Assembly: GCA_901457705.2 (NCBI GenBank)
Contig: LR590083.2
Coordinates: 1,860,597-1,924,596 of the forward strand
Direction of reading: 5' to 3'
DNA: 64,000 nt
Source of the DNA: Beijerinckiaceae bacterium RH AL1
Lineage (GTDB): Bacteria > Pseudomonadota > Alphaproteobacteria > Rhizobiales > Beijerinckiaceae
Shown here: piece by piece, positions 37,821-46,649 of the stretch
How positions within the stretch are numbered: position 1 is the stretch's first letter
Layout of the letters: each line of letters begins with the position of its first letter
Program-made: the position numbers and the translations under genes
Notes under the pieces: model-generated
The model's input: only the letters and a program-made list of their open reading frames with translations
Told to the model about the DNA's origin: nothing
Database searches by the model: none

Positions 37821-38492
37821 TCAGGCGAGCGAGATCGAGAGCGCCTCTCGGCCCTTCGGCGTGTCGACGACGCGCATGTTGACCGCCTGGCCCTCGGCCA
37901 GGTGATGCACGCCCGAGGGGCCGAGGATCGAGATGTGGACGAAGACGTCCTTGCCGCCGTCGTTCGACTGCACGAAGCCGAAGCCCTTGTTGTCGTCGAA
38001 CCACTTCACGTTGCCGGAGACCGACACGGCGGTCGACGGGTCGGGCGCGCGGCGCTGCGGCCGCGGGCTGTCGCCGAACGAGGGGCGCTGCGGGGCGCGC
38101 TCGGCGGCGCCAGCGGTGTCGACCTCGAACACGCGGGTAACCTGCATGCCCTTCATGCCGCTGCCGACGGACACCTTGAGCTTCGCGCCCGGGGGCACCG
38201 TCTCGTAGCCGGCGGACTGGAGGGCACCGATGTGCAGGAAGGCGTCGCCCTGGCCGTTCGAAAGCTCGACGAAGCCGAAGCCCTTCTCGCCCTTGAACCA
38301 CTTGACCACGGCGTCGACCGTGGCGGCCGAGCCGCCCATGTCCGGCGCACCGCCGCCGAACCCACCACCTGGCGGCGTGCCGCCGAAGGCCGGACGCGGA
38401 TTGCGCGGGACGCGCGGCGCGTCGTACTGGAAGGGAGCATCGTCGTCGAAGCCACGCTTCTTCGGCCCCCTGAAATCTCTACCTTTATTCAT
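37821..38492 (-). CDS. Protein with two cold-shock domains
   Basis: A 223-residue RNA/DNA-binding protein. Two cold-shock domains are present at ~60-125 (VVKWFKGEKGFGFVELSNGQGDAFLHIGAL) and ~157-222 (GNVKWFDDNKGFGFVQSNDGGKDVFVHISIL), each with RNP1 (KGFGFV) and RNP2 (AFLHI, VFVHI). The Gly/Pro-rich N-terminus is likely disordered. This double form is typical of Hyphomicrobiales. It probably acts as an RNA chaperone. Confidence 0.93.
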   Translation of the reverse strand: MNKGRDFRGPKKRGFDDDAPFQYDAPRVPRNPRPAFGGTPPGGGFGGGAPDMGGSAATVDAVVKWFKGEKGFGFVELSNGQGDAFLHIGALQSAGYETVPPGAKLKVSVGSGMKGMQVTRVFEVDTAGAAERAPQRPSFGDSPRPQRRAPDPSTAVSVSGNVKWFDDNKGFGFVQSNDGGKDVFVHISILGPSGVHHLAEGQAVNMRVVDTPKGREALSISLA

Positions 38493-38927
38493 CGTCAGCC
38501 TGCTCGTTTCGCCTTACCGCCGCGCCTTTCGAACCAATCCGGAACCTTAAAACTCCGGCGAGACAACCTCACGACACAAAAGGCCAGCAGCATTCCGCTA
38601 CCAGCCTGTTCCGCCCGTGGGATCGAACCCGATACAAATGGAAGAAGCCCCGCGTATCTAAGTCGTATCAGCCCTTGAAAACATTGGCTACACGAATTGC
38701 GCCATTTCTGACGTCACTCGTGCCGAAATTGGCGCCGAAATCCGGGCAGGGTGAACGCGGCTGAGCCGCACCGTGCCAATCCGAGCCAGCGGCTAAGCGG
38801 CTGAAAGGTCGAACCAAGATCGCGGCGTCCGGCATTCTACGATTCGCATAATCAATATTATGGAACGCAAACCTCTCGACGCTCTGGAGAAGGCTGGGCC
38901 GTGCGAGCCTCAAGCCGGCGGCGAGCG
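38493..38927. other. Gene-free stretch around the putative dif site
   Basis: This 435-bp region has no supported gene. Frames crossing it on the minus strand lack homology. It is noticeably less GC-rich than its surroundings in places (for example around 38841-38870). It holds one KOPS-type octamer (38744-38751) pointing at the dif-like site at 38841. Confidence 0.5.
38841..38868 (+). other. Putative XerCD dif site (replication terminus)
   Basis: A 28-bp site laid out as 11-bp XerC arm (38841-38851), 6-bp centre (38852-38857) and 11-bp XerD arm (38858-38868). The central cores CGCATAAT and ATATTATG are identical to E. coli dif; overall 19 of 28 bases match. The outer part of the XerD arm (GAACGC) departs from the usual TTAAAT-like end. 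The surrounding GGGNAGGG polarity switches at this point, which supports the call. Confidence 0.7.
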
Positions 38928-39722
38928 TCAGGCCTCCGCCACCATCCCGTCGAACGCCGGCTCGATGCCGGCCGGCAGCGTGGCGGCCAGCGTCGCATAG
39001 TCCATGTCCGTGTGCAGATTGGTGAGGATGGCGCGGGCCGGGCGCATCCGCGCGATCCAGCCGAGCGTCTCCTCGAGCGAGAAATGGCTGGGGTGGCGCG
39101 TGTAGCGCAGCGCGTCGACGATCCACAGGTCGAGGTTCTCGAGCGCCGGCAGGCTCGCGTCGGGGATCGCGTTGAGGTCGGGCGAGTAGGCGACGTCGCC
39201 GAAGCGGAAGCCCAGCGCATCGATCTCGCCGTGGTGGACTCGGAACGGCAGGGCCTCGATCGCCCCGCCCGGCCCTTCCACCACCACGCTGCGGCCGGGC
39301 TCGAGTCGCGCCTCGTCGAGCAGCGGCGGGTAGCCGCTGCCGGGCGGCGTCTCGAAGATGTAGCCGAAGCCGCGCCGGACGACGGATGCCGTGTGATCGT
39401 CCATGTGGATGGTGATGCGGCGCTTGGCCTTCAGCACCAGCGGGCGCACGTCGTCGATGCCGTTGGTGTGGTCGGCATGCGGGTGCGTCATGAGGATCGC
39501 GTCGAGATGGTCGCTGCCCTGGTCGAGCAGCTGCTCGCGCAGGTCCGGCGAGGTGTCGACGAGCACCCGCGTCGTGCCGGCGGGTCCGGTGCGCTCGACG
39601 AGCAGCGAGCAGCGGCGGCGCCGATTCTTGGGGTTTTTCGGATCGCAGGCGCCCCAGCCCTGGCCGACCCGCGGCACGCCGCCCGAGGAGCCGCAGCCGA
39701 GGATCGTGATCTTGGTGCTCAT
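38928..39722 (-). CDS. MBL-fold hydrolase, PhnP-like cyclic phosphodiesterase
   Basis: A 264-residue metallo-beta-lactamase-fold enzyme. Seen: TILGCGSSGGVPRVGQGWGACD, the metal site THPHADHTNGIDDVRPL (HxHxDH, ~85), and late ligands in LTNLHTDMDY. It resembles PhnP (5-phosphoribosyl 1,2-cyclic phosphodiesterase), but no phn genes are nearby. Its ATG overlaps the TGA of tatD (ATGA), so the two are translationally coupled. Confidence 0.85.
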   Translation of the reverse strand: MSTKITILGCGSSGGVPRVGQGWGACDPKNPKNRRRRCSLLVERTGPAGTTRVLVDTSPDLREQLLDQGSDHLDAILMTHPHADHTNGIDDVRPLVLKAKRRITIHMDDHTASVVRRGFGYIFETPPGSGYPPLLDEARLEPGRSVVVEGPGGAIEALPFRVHHGEIDALGFRFGDVAYSPDLNAIPDASLPALENLDLWIVDALRYTRHPSHFSLEETLGWIARMRPARAILTNLHTDMDYATLAATLPAGIEPAFDGMVAEA

Positions 39723-40513
39723 GCGGCCTTCGCGAGCGGCGCCGGCATCTTGTCGAAGAGCCGCAGGACGTTGGCCGTCGTCGTCGCGGCGATCTCCTCG
39801 TAGGTGACGCCGCGCGTCGCGGCGAGGACGCGCGCCGTCTCCGTCACGAAGGCCGGCTCGTTGCGCTTGCCGCGATGCGGCACCGGCGCCAGGAACGGCG
39901 CGTCGGTCTCGACGAGCAGGCGGTCGGCCGGCACGCGGGCGGCGATCTCGCGCAGCGCGGCCGAGTTCTTGAAGGTGAGCACGCCGGAGAACGAGATCGT
40001 CAGGCCGAGCTCGAGGGCCGTCTCGGCAAGCGCGGCGCCGGCGGTGAAGCAATGGAGCAGGGCCTTGAAGGCGCCCTTCCCCATCTCGTCGACGAGGATC
40101 GCCGCGGTGTCTTCATCCGCATCGCGGGTGTGGATGACGAGCGGTAGGCCGGAGAGCCGCGCCGCCTGGATGTGTGTGCGGAACACCCGCGCGGCGACGT
40201 CCCGTGGCGGGCGATCGTAGTGGTAGTCGAGCCCGGCCTCGCCGATGCCGACGCACTTGGGATGGCGGGCCAGCTCGACGATCCGCTCGGCCGGCACCTC
40301 GGGGTCTTGGTGCGCCTCGTGCGGGTGCGTGCCGACGGTGAAGAACACGTCGTCGTAGGCCTCGGCGACCGCCCTCACCTGCTCGAACTTGTCGACCCGC
40401 GTCGAGATCGTGATCATCCGCGCCAGGCCGGCGGCGCGGGCGCGCGCCACCACCGCGTCGCGCTCTGGCGCGAAATCGGGGAAGTCGAGATGGCAGTGGC
40501 TGTCGATGATCAT
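39719..40513 (-). CDS. TatD family metal-dependent hydrolase
   Basis: A 264-residue TIM-barrel hydrolase of the TatD/YcfH family (a 3'-5' DNase activity is known for TatD). Metal ligands seen: IDSHCHLDFPD at the start, GIGEAGLDYHY, VIHTRDADED, LLHCFTAG and ETDAPFLAPVPHRGKRN. It sits between metG and phnP-like genes, the standard alphaproteobacterial order holB-metG-tatD-MBL hydrolase. Confidence 0.93.
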   Translation of the reverse strand: MIIDSHCHLDFPDFAPERDAVVARARAAGLARMITISTRVDKFEQVRAVAEAYDDVFFTVGTHPHEAHQDPEVPAERIVELARHPKCVGIGEAGLDYHYDRPPRDVAARVFRTHIQAARLSGLPLVIHTRDADEDTAAILVDEMGKGAFKALLHCFTAGAALAETALELGLTISFSGVLTFKNSAALREIAARVPADRLLVETDAPFLAPVPHRGKRNEPAFVTETARVLAATRGVTYEEIAATTTANVLRLFDKMPAPLAKAA

Positions 40514-40517
40514 CGGC

Positions 40518-42071
40518 TCAGGCTTCGACCTCTTTCTCCACGAAGCGCGGGAAGACCGGCGTCGGCGGCGGCAGCGCGTGCCCCGGCTTCAAGCCGAAGT
40601 CGTGGCCGATCGCCGCGATCGTGCGGTCCTCGGGCGCGATCGCCAGCCCGTCGAGCATCTTGGTCATCGCGTCCGGCATGAAGGGCTGCGCCAGGATCGC
40701 GACGATGCGCACGACCTCGGCCGTTACGAGCAAAACCGTCGCCATGCGCGCGGGGTCGGTCTTCTTCTTCGCCCACGGCTCCTCGCCGGCGAAGTAGCGG
40801 TTGGCGTCCGCCACCACCTTCCAGATCGCGGCGAGCGCCTGGTGGATCGCGAACTTGTCCATGTGCTCGCGGACGATGCCGGGCAGGGCCCGCGCGTCGG
40901 CGAGAACGGCCCTGTCGGCCTCGGTCAGCTCGCCCGGCTCGGGCGCCCTGCCCTCGCAGTTCTTGGCGATCATCGACAGCGAGCGCTGCGCGAGATTGCC
41001 GAGGTCGTTGGCGAGATCGGCGTTGGTGCGGTTGACGATGCCCTCGTGCGTGTAGTTGCCGTCCGAGCCGAACGGCACCTCGCGCAGGAAGAAGTAGCGG
41101 ATCTGGTCGGTGCCGTAGGTGTCGGCGAGCGAGGCCGGGGTGATGACGTTGCCGACCGACTTCGACATCTTCTCCCCTTTGTTGAAGAGGAAGCCGTGCA
41201 CGACGACCTGGCGCGGCAGCGGCAGCCCGGCCGACATCAGGAAGGCCGGCCAGAAGATGCAGTGGAAGCGCGTGATGTCCTTGCCGATCATGTGGACATC
41301 CATCGGCCAGAAGCGCGCGTTCGGCGCCTGCGGATCGGGCCAGCCCGTGCCGGTGAGATAGTTGGTCAGCGCGTCGACCCAGACGTACATCACGTGGCGG
41401 TCGTCGTCGGGCACCGGGATGCCCCAGTCGAAGGTCGAGCGCGAGATCGACAGGTCGTTCAGCCCGCGTTGGACGAATGCGACGATCTCGTTGCGGTACT
41501 TCTCCGGCACGATGAAGTCCGGCTGCGCCGCGTAGTGCGCGAGCAGCCGCTCGGCGTAGGCCGAGAGCCTGAAGTAGTAGCTTTCCTCCTCGACCCACTC
41601 GACCGGCGCGCCGCCGGGCGCCCGCTTCGTCCCGTCGGGCTCGATCGTCAGCTCGTCCTCGGCGAAATAGGCCTCGTCGCGCACCGAGTACCAGCCGGCG
41701 TAGGTGTCGAGATAGATGTCGCCGGCCTCGCGCATGCGGGTCCAGATCGTCTGCGCGGCGATCTTGTGGCGCGCCTGGGTCGTGCGCACGCGCTCGTCGA
41801 CATGGGCGCCGATCGTCGCCGTCATCGCCTCGAACTGCGCCGCCGTCTCGTCGGCCAGCGCTTGCGGGGTGATGCCGCGCCGCGCCGCCGTCTGCCGCAT
41901 CTTCTGGCCGTGCTCGTCCATGCCGGTCATGACGAGCGTGTCGAAGCCGTCGAGCGCCTTGAAGCGGCCGATCGCGTCGGTGGCGATCAGCTCGTAGGCG
42001 TGGCCGATGTGCGGCGCGCCGTTGGCGTAGGGGATCGCGGTCGAGATCGAGAAGGTGGGCCGGTCGGACAT
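40518..42071 (-). CDS. metG: Methionyl-tRNA synthetase
   Basis: A 517-residue class I synthetase. HIGH motif in NGAPHIGHAYE, KMSKS in GEKMSKSVGNVI, and the anticodon-binding helices at the C-terminus are intact. There is no C-terminal EMAP/tRNA-binding extension and few Cys in the connective peptide, as in the shorter MetG group. ATG 42071 gives the right start (MSDRPTFSISTAIPYANG); a much longer frame through holB is spurious. Confidence 0.96.
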   Translation of the reverse strand: MSDRPTFSISTAIPYANGAPHIGHAYELIATDAIGRFKALDGFDTLVMTGMDEHGQKMRQTAARRGITPQALADETAAQFEAMTATIGAHVDERVRTTQARHKIAAQTIWTRMREAGDIYLDTYAGWYSVRDEAYFAEDELTIEPDGTKRAPGGAPVEWVEEESYYFRLSAYAERLLAHYAAQPDFIVPEKYRNEIVAFVQRGLNDLSISRSTFDWGIPVPDDDRHVMYVWVDALTNYLTGTGWPDPQAPNARFWPMDVHMIGKDITRFHCIFWPAFLMSAGLPLPRQVVVHGFLFNKGEKMSKSVGNVITPASLADTYGTDQIRYFFLREVPFGSDGNYTHEGIVNRTNADLANDLGNLAQRSLSMIAKNCEGRAPEPGELTEADRAVLADARALPGIVREHMDKFAIHQALAAIWKVVADANRYFAGEEPWAKKKTDPARMATVLLVTAEVVRIVAILAQPFMPDAMTKMLDGLAIAPEDRTIAAIGHDFGLKPGHALPPPTPVFPRFVEKEVEA

Positions 42072-42091
42072 GCTTCCTGGGATGAACGGGA

Positions 42092-43153
42092 TCATGCGGA
42101 GGCGGCGCGAACCGCCGCCGCGAGGTCGGCGAAAAGGGACAGGATCAGCGGGCGCTTGTCGAGATTGAGGGCATCCGTCTCGCGGGCGTCGGCGGCGATC
42201 TTCTCCCACACCTCGGCATAGGGGGCAAGGCGACGCGGCTCGACCTGCCCGGTGTCCCGCACCCGGCGCGACAGCCAGTCGAAGATCGCGGTCGTGGCGA
42301 TCTCGAAGGCCTGCTCGCCGTCGCGCCCGGTGACCTGGTCGGCGAGCCGGTGCACCTGGCCCCAGTCGACCTGCGGCAGGCGCTCGAGCAGGCGGCCGAC
42401 CATGGCGTCGAGCTCGACGCCGCTGTGGCCGAGCAGGCGGAGCGCGTCGTGCACCGAGCCCTGCGCCTGCGCGCAGGCCGCCGCGATCGCGGCCTCGCCC
42501 GCCTCCGTCCACGGCGGCCCGAGCGTCCCGACGACCCGGGCGATCTCGTCGCCGGTCAGCGCCTTCAGCCGCACGAGGCGCGAGCGCGAGCGGATGGTCG
42601 GCAGGATGAGCCCCGGCCGGTGGGCGATCAGCAGGAACAGCGAGCGCGGCGGCGGCTCCTCGATGAGCTTGAGCAGCGCGTTCGCCGACGAGCGGTTCAG
42701 GTCCTCGGCCGAGTCGACGATGCAGATGCGGTAGCCCCCTGCCCCCGCGGCGCGCTGGAACAGCGAGATCGCCTTGCGCACGTCGTCGGCGCGGATCTCC
42801 GTGTAGAAGCGCTTGGTCTTCTCGTTCACCTCGCGGCGCAGCAGCGCGACGTCGGGATGCGACAGTGCCGCGACCTGCGCCGCCGCCTTCGCGCCGGGCG
42901 CCACCGACAGATCGCGCGCCTCCGCCACGGCGGGGGTCTGCGGCAGGGGATTCGTGAGAAGAAACTTGGCCAGACGCCACGCCAGGGTAGCCTTACCGAT
43001 ACCGGTAGGGCCACCGAAGATCATCGCATGTGGCAATCGGCCGGAGCGATAGGCGTCGAGCAGGTCGCGCTCGTGATCGGCGTGGCCGATAAGCGTCGTC
43101 GCCGCGCGCGGATGCGGCGTCCCCTCGATGCGATCGGCTTCGTCGGTGTCCAT
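42092..43153 (-). CDS. holB: DNA polymerase III delta' subunit
   Basis: A 353-residue clamp-loader subunit. Seen: MIFGGPTGIGKATLAWRLAKFLL (P-loop, ~45-66), VDSAEDLNRSSANALLKLIEEPP and the sensor SRSRLVRLKAL. A zinc-module Cys cluster is absent, as in many alphaproteobacterial delta' proteins. It is followed closely by metG. tmk, the usual upstream neighbour, is missing here. Confidence 0.92.
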   Translation of the reverse strand: MDTDEADRIEGTPHPRAATTLIGHADHERDLLDAYRSGRLPHAMIFGGPTGIGKATLAWRLAKFLLTNPLPQTPAVAEARDLSVAPGAKAAAQVAALSHPDVALLRREVNEKTKRFYTEIRADDVRKAISLFQRAAGAGGYRICIVDSAEDLNRSSANALLKLIEEPPPRSLFLLIAHRPGLILPTIRSRSRLVRLKALTGDEIARVVGTLGPPWTEAGEAAIAAACAQAQGSVHDALRLLGHSGVELDAMVGRLLERLPQVDWGQVHRLADQVTGRDGEQAFEIATTAIFDWLSRRVRDTGQVEPRRLAPYAEVWEKIAADARETDALNLDKRPLILSLFADLAAAVRAASA

Positions 43154-43312
43154 GGTTCTCCGGCCGTCGGTGCGCGCGACACGATCCACGTTCGCTTCGC
43201 GCGCAATCGCGCGGTCTGCAAGGGCTCGGGTGAAAGGAGAGCGGCCGAACGCCGCCTTGCCTCGGCGGCCAAAGCACCCGATGTCTGCCGCGCCCTGCCC
43301 CGGAGAGTCCGC

Positions 43313-44539
43313 GTGTCCGTCGAGCCTGATATCATCGTCTCGGGTGCCGGAGCCTCCGGCCTTGCCGCGGCCATCGCGCTCGCCAGGGCCGGCTTCTCCG
43401 TCGTCTGCGCCGGCGTGTCGGACACGACGCCCAACGGGCGGACGGTCGCCCTCTTCGAGGGCTCGCTGCGCCACCTCACGGCGATGGGCGTGTGGTCGCG
43501 CTTCGAGGCCGACGCTCAGCCGATCCGCGCGATCCGCATCGTCGACGACACCGGCGTCACGATCCCGGTGCCCCCGCTGACCCTCGAGGCGCGCGAGATC
43601 GGGCTCCCGGCACTCGGCGCCAACGTCGAGAACGACAAGCTCGTCGCGGGCCTGCTCGCCGAGGCGCAGAGCCTGCCGTCGATCCGGCTGACCGGCGCGA
43701 ACCTCTCAGACATCGCCTTCGAGGACGGCCGCGTCGTCGCGCGCGACGCCTCCGGCCCGATCTCGGCGCGCCTTCTGGTCGCCGCCGACGGCAAGAAATC
43801 GCCGGCCCGGCTCGCCGCCGGCATCGGCGCCCGCGCCTGGCGCTACAAGCAAGTCGCGCTCACCGCCCTGCTCTCGCACCGCAAGCCGCACGACGGGATG
43901 TCGGTCGAGTTCCACACCCGCGGCGGCCCCTGCACGCTCGTGCCGCTGCGCCCCACGGCCGATCACCCGCACCGCTCCTCGCTGGTCTGGCTGATGGACC
44001 CGCACGAGGCCGAGCGCCGGCTCGCGCTCTCCGACAACGCGCTGGCGATCGAGCTGCAGCACCAGACGCGCTCGGTGGTCGGGCGCATCGCCTTCGGCCA
44101 GGCGCGCGGGCATTTCCCGATGGGCGGGCTCAAGGTCAGCCGCCTCGTCGGGCCGCGCGTCGCGCTGATGGGCGAGGCGGCGCACGCCTTCCCGCCGCTC
44201 GCCGCGCAGGGCCTCAACCTTTCGCTGCGCGACCTCGCCGAGCTGGTCACCACCCTCGTCGCCGCCCGCGACGCCGGCATCGACATCGGCAGCCTCGAGG
44301 CGCTGCGGCCCTACGAGCGCGCGCGCCGGCGCGACATCGCGCTGCGCACCAGCGGCGTCGACGTGCTCAACCGCTCGATCATGACGGACTTCGCGCCCGT
44401 CGACGCGGCGCGCGGCGTCGGCGCGGTGGCGCTGCGGCTCGTCGGCCCGCTGCGGCGGGCGATCATGCGCGAGGGCATCCTGCCGCCGGGGCCGCAGATG
44501 CCGCTCGGCCCCATCATTCCATCGGTGCCCACAGCTTGA
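43313..44539 (+). CDS. UbiH/UbiF-family FAD monooxygenase
   Basis: A 408-residue flavoprotein hydroxylase. The FAD motif is IIVSGAGASGLAAAIALARAGFSVV; the DG motif VAADGKKSPAR (~160-170) and the second FAD motif GPRVALMGEAAHAFPPLAAQGLNLSLRDLAEL (GD box as GE) are clear. The family hydroxylates the ubiquinone ring; the position cannot be told. GTG 43313 follows GGAGAG. It is divergent from holB. Its last 26 bp overlap the end of the opposite gene. Confidence 0.88.
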   Translation: MSVEPDIIVSGAGASGLAAAIALARAGFSVVCAGVSDTTPNGRTVALFEGSLRHLTAMGVWSRFEADAQPIRAIRIVDDTGVTIPVPPLTLEAREIGLPALGANVENDKLVAGLLAEAQSLPSIRLTGANLSDIAFEDGRVVARDASGPISARLLVAADGKKSPARLAAGIGARAWRYKQVALTALLSHRKPHDGMSVEFHTRGGPCTLVPLRPTADHPHRSSLVWLMDPHEAERRLALSDNALAIELQHQTRSVVGRIAFGQARGHFPMGGLKVSRLVGPRVALMGEAAHAFPPLAAQGLNLSLRDLAELVTTLVAARDAGIDIGSLEALRPYERARRRDIALRTSGVDVLNRSIMTDFAPVDAARGVGAVALRLVGPLRRAIMREGILPPGPQMPLGPIIPSVPTA

Positions 44540-44987
44540 CGGCGAAGCCCCGCGCGTCGAGCGCCCAGGTCTCGCCGGTGATGACCGGCTGCCCGGCCTC
44601 GCATCTGTAATTGTACTGCGTATCGTGGCCGACGACGTAGAGCGGCACGAAGTCGGTGGCCTTCACCTCGGCGCAGTAGCGGGTGACCGCGGGGTTCTCC
44701 TTCGCGGCGACGATCTTGGCGCACGGCAGGTCGGCGCCGGTGAAGCAGGCGTAGAGCTTGCCGCCCATGCAGCGGTAGTTGGCGCCCGCCCGCATCATCT
44801 TGTCGGACTGGCCGCCCTTGGCGCCGGGGAACAGGGTCTTGAAGGCGCGCACGAAGCCCTGGCGCAGGGCGGGATCGTAGGGGCGGACGGTGTCGTCGTT
44901 GCCGGCCCGCGCGCAGGTCTCGGCCGGATCCGCGTTGGCGACGGTGGCCGAGAGGGCCAGAGCCAGCAGCAACACGAACCCGCGCAT
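44514..44987 (-). CDS. Exported Cys-containing hypothetical protein
   Basis: A 157-residue protein with a signal peptide (MRGFVLLLALALSATVANA) and six Cys in the mature part (CAR, YRC, YACF, PCAK, RYCAE, YRCEAG), suggesting disulfides in the periplasm. The family is not recognised. Its 3' end overlaps that of the monooxygenase gene tail to tail by 26 bp. Confidence 0.7.
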   Translation of the reverse strand: MRGFVLLLALALSATVANADPAETCARAGNDDTVRPYDPALRQGFVRAFKTLFPGAKGGQSDKMMRAGANYRCMGGKLYACFTGADLPCAKIVAAKENPAVTRYCAEVKATDFVPLYVVGHDTQYNYRCEAGQPVITGETWALDARGFAVKLWAPME

Positions 44988-45038
44988 GGCACCCTCCTGA
45001 CGGCCGCGCCCATCATAAGCGCGCGGCGGCGATCTCAG

Positions 45039-45919
45039 CTACTCGCCGAGCTTCGCGATCGTGTCGTCGAGCGGCGTCACGACCCGGAAGCCGATGAACG
45101 ACGTGCTGAGCGACCTCGGATACCAGTTGCGATCGGCGATCCGCAGGCCCGACGCGTCGTAGTTCCAGGCGCCCCCGCGCAGCAGCGCCATCGTCTCGTC
45201 GCCGCCCGGCCAGGCCGTGCCGTCGACGGGCGCGCCCGTGTAGTCGGGATGCCAGGCGTCCTCGCACCATTGCCAGACGTTGCCGTCGACGTCGTAGAGG
45301 CCCCAGTTGTTCGGCGCGTAGTGCCCGACGGCTGCGTGCCGCGGCGGCGGCCCGTCTTCGCGGCGCAGGACGAGCCGGGGCCGCCGTCGTAGCTCGCCTT
45401 CGTGCAGTCGATCGCGTCGCCCCAGGCATAGGTCGTCGTCGAGCCGGCGCGGGCCACGTACTCCCATTCCGCCTCGGTCGGCAGCCGGTACTCCCGTCCC
45501 GTCTTCTTCGAGAGCCAGGCAACGTACGCCTTGGCGTCGCGCCAGGTGACGTTGATCACGGGATGGCGCCCTCTGCCCCAGCCCTCGTCGGGCGGCGACG
45601 GGTTGCGCGTGCAGCCGCCGTCGCGCACGCAGGCCGCCCAGTCCTCGAAGGTGACGTCGAACCGGCCGACGGCGAAGGGCCGGCGGAACACGACTGTGTG
45701 CTGCGGCTGCTCACGCGCATACCGGCTCGAGCCCATGACGAAGGCGCCGGCCGGCACCACGACCATCGACGGGCAGCCGTCCTTGCAGTCCGCGAACGTG
45801 TCGCTGGGCTTCAAGGCGGCCGGCCGCGCGGCCTTGGCGGGCTCGGCGACGCAAGGCGCTGCCAGAGCGACGAGAGTGAGGGTGAGGGTAAGGGTGACGG
45901 CGCCAATGGAGACCCGCAT
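45039..45919 (-). pseudogene. SUMF1-domain exported protein, broken by a frameshift
   Basis: From ATG 45919: signal peptide ([16 protein letters not shown]), then a SUMF1/FGE-sulfatase domain ([56 protein letters not shown]). Near 45340-45360, in a GGC/CGG-rich run, the frame fails; the rest of the domain ([52 protein letters not shown]) continues in the -1 frame to 45039. The paired active-site Cys of true formylglycine enzymes are absent from the RGGAW block. It is either a pseudogene or a sequencing slip in the GC run. Confidence 0.75.
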
Positions 45920-45997
45920 GTCGCGACCTCGCCAGCTGCGTTCCGCGCCATCCCGGCGCGCGACACTCAAACGGCGTGATCCGCCCGACCCTACTGT

Positions 45998-46074
45998 TGG
46001 CGACCCCGGTAGGGCTCGAACCTACGACCTGCCGCTTAGAAGGCGGCTGCTCTATCCAGCTGAGCTACGGGGCC
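45998..46074 (-). tRNA. tRNA-Arg (TCT)
   Basis: The complement folds as a 77-base cloverleaf with CCA: acceptor GGCCCCG/CGGGGTC, anticodon loop CTTCTAA (TCT), T-loop TTCGAGC. Confidence 0.95.
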
Positions 46075-46093
46075 AAACTCTCGCGACCGGCCG

Positions 46094-46399
46094 TCAGTGG
46101 GTCCACATCCCGCGCCGGGTCGACTTGAAGTTGTCGGAATAGGCCAGGACCTTGCGCTCGATCGGCTTCTCCTCCTCGACGCGATAGGCGATGCCGTTGC
46201 GCTCGGCATAGGCCACCGCCTCGTCTCTCGTGGCGAAGCGCAGCGTGATCTGGCGGTTCATGTCGGACGACGAGGTCCAGCCCATCAGCGGCTCGACCTG
46301 CGGCGCGCTCGCCGGCTCGTAGACGAGCACCCAGAGCTTGGTCGCGCCCTTGCCGGACTGCGTCGCCGAGGGCGACGGCTTGTAGATGCGTGCGCTCAT
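46094..46399 (-). CDS. ETC complex I subunit family protein (NDUFS4-like)
   Basis: A 101-residue protein of the ETC complex I subunit family, the bacterial match of the 18-kDa NDUFS4 accessory subunit of NADH dehydrogenase. Seen: SARIYKPSPSATQSGKG, WVLVYEP, DPLMGWTSSSDMNRQ-like PLMGWTSSSDMNRQITLRF, FATRDEAVAYAERNGIAYRV and the end SDNFKSTRRGMWTH. It lies between tRNA-Arg and tRNA-Pro on the same strand. Confidence 0.92.
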   Translation of the reverse strand: MSARIYKPSPSATQSGKGATKLWVLVYEPASAPQVEPLMGWTSSSDMNRQITLRFATRDEAVAYAERNGIAYRVEEEKPIERKVLAYSDNFKSTRRGMWTH

Positions 46400-46463
46400 C
46401 GAGCCTTCCCGAACCCTTTGTCGAACCCAGTCGAACCGTTGTCGAACCCTGTGTGCGGCGGCC

Positions 46464-46540
46464 TGGTCGGGGCAGCAGGATTCGAACCTGCGACCTATAG
46501 TTCCCAAAACTATCGCGCTACCAGACTGCGCTATACCCCG
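46464..46540 (-). tRNA. tRNA-Pro (TGG)
   Basis: The complement is a 77-base cloverleaf with CCA: acceptor CGGGGTA/TGCCCCG, anticodon loop TTTGGGA (TGG), T-loop TTCGAAT. Confidence 0.94.
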
Positions 46541-46649
46541 CGGGCCGGGCCGCCGTCTCGGGTCGCATGAGGGGCGGAAGGCGTCAAGGTGGCGGGGTTC
46601 AAGGGGAGCGAACTTCTCGGAGATGCACCTTACCCCGGCGCGCGAGCCT

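Noticed and set aside
38605-38640. A tRNA T-loop-like string (GGGTTCGATCCC on the minus strand) in the gene-free region near the dif-like site
   Set aside because: The flanking bases do not form a T stem beyond three pairs, and no acceptor, D arm or anticodon arm can be built; at most a decayed tRNA or attachment remnant.
40518-42980. An 820-codon open frame on the minus strand covering metG and part of holB
   Set aside because: Only the metG part has homology; the extension is an out-of-frame reading of holB in GC-rich DNA.
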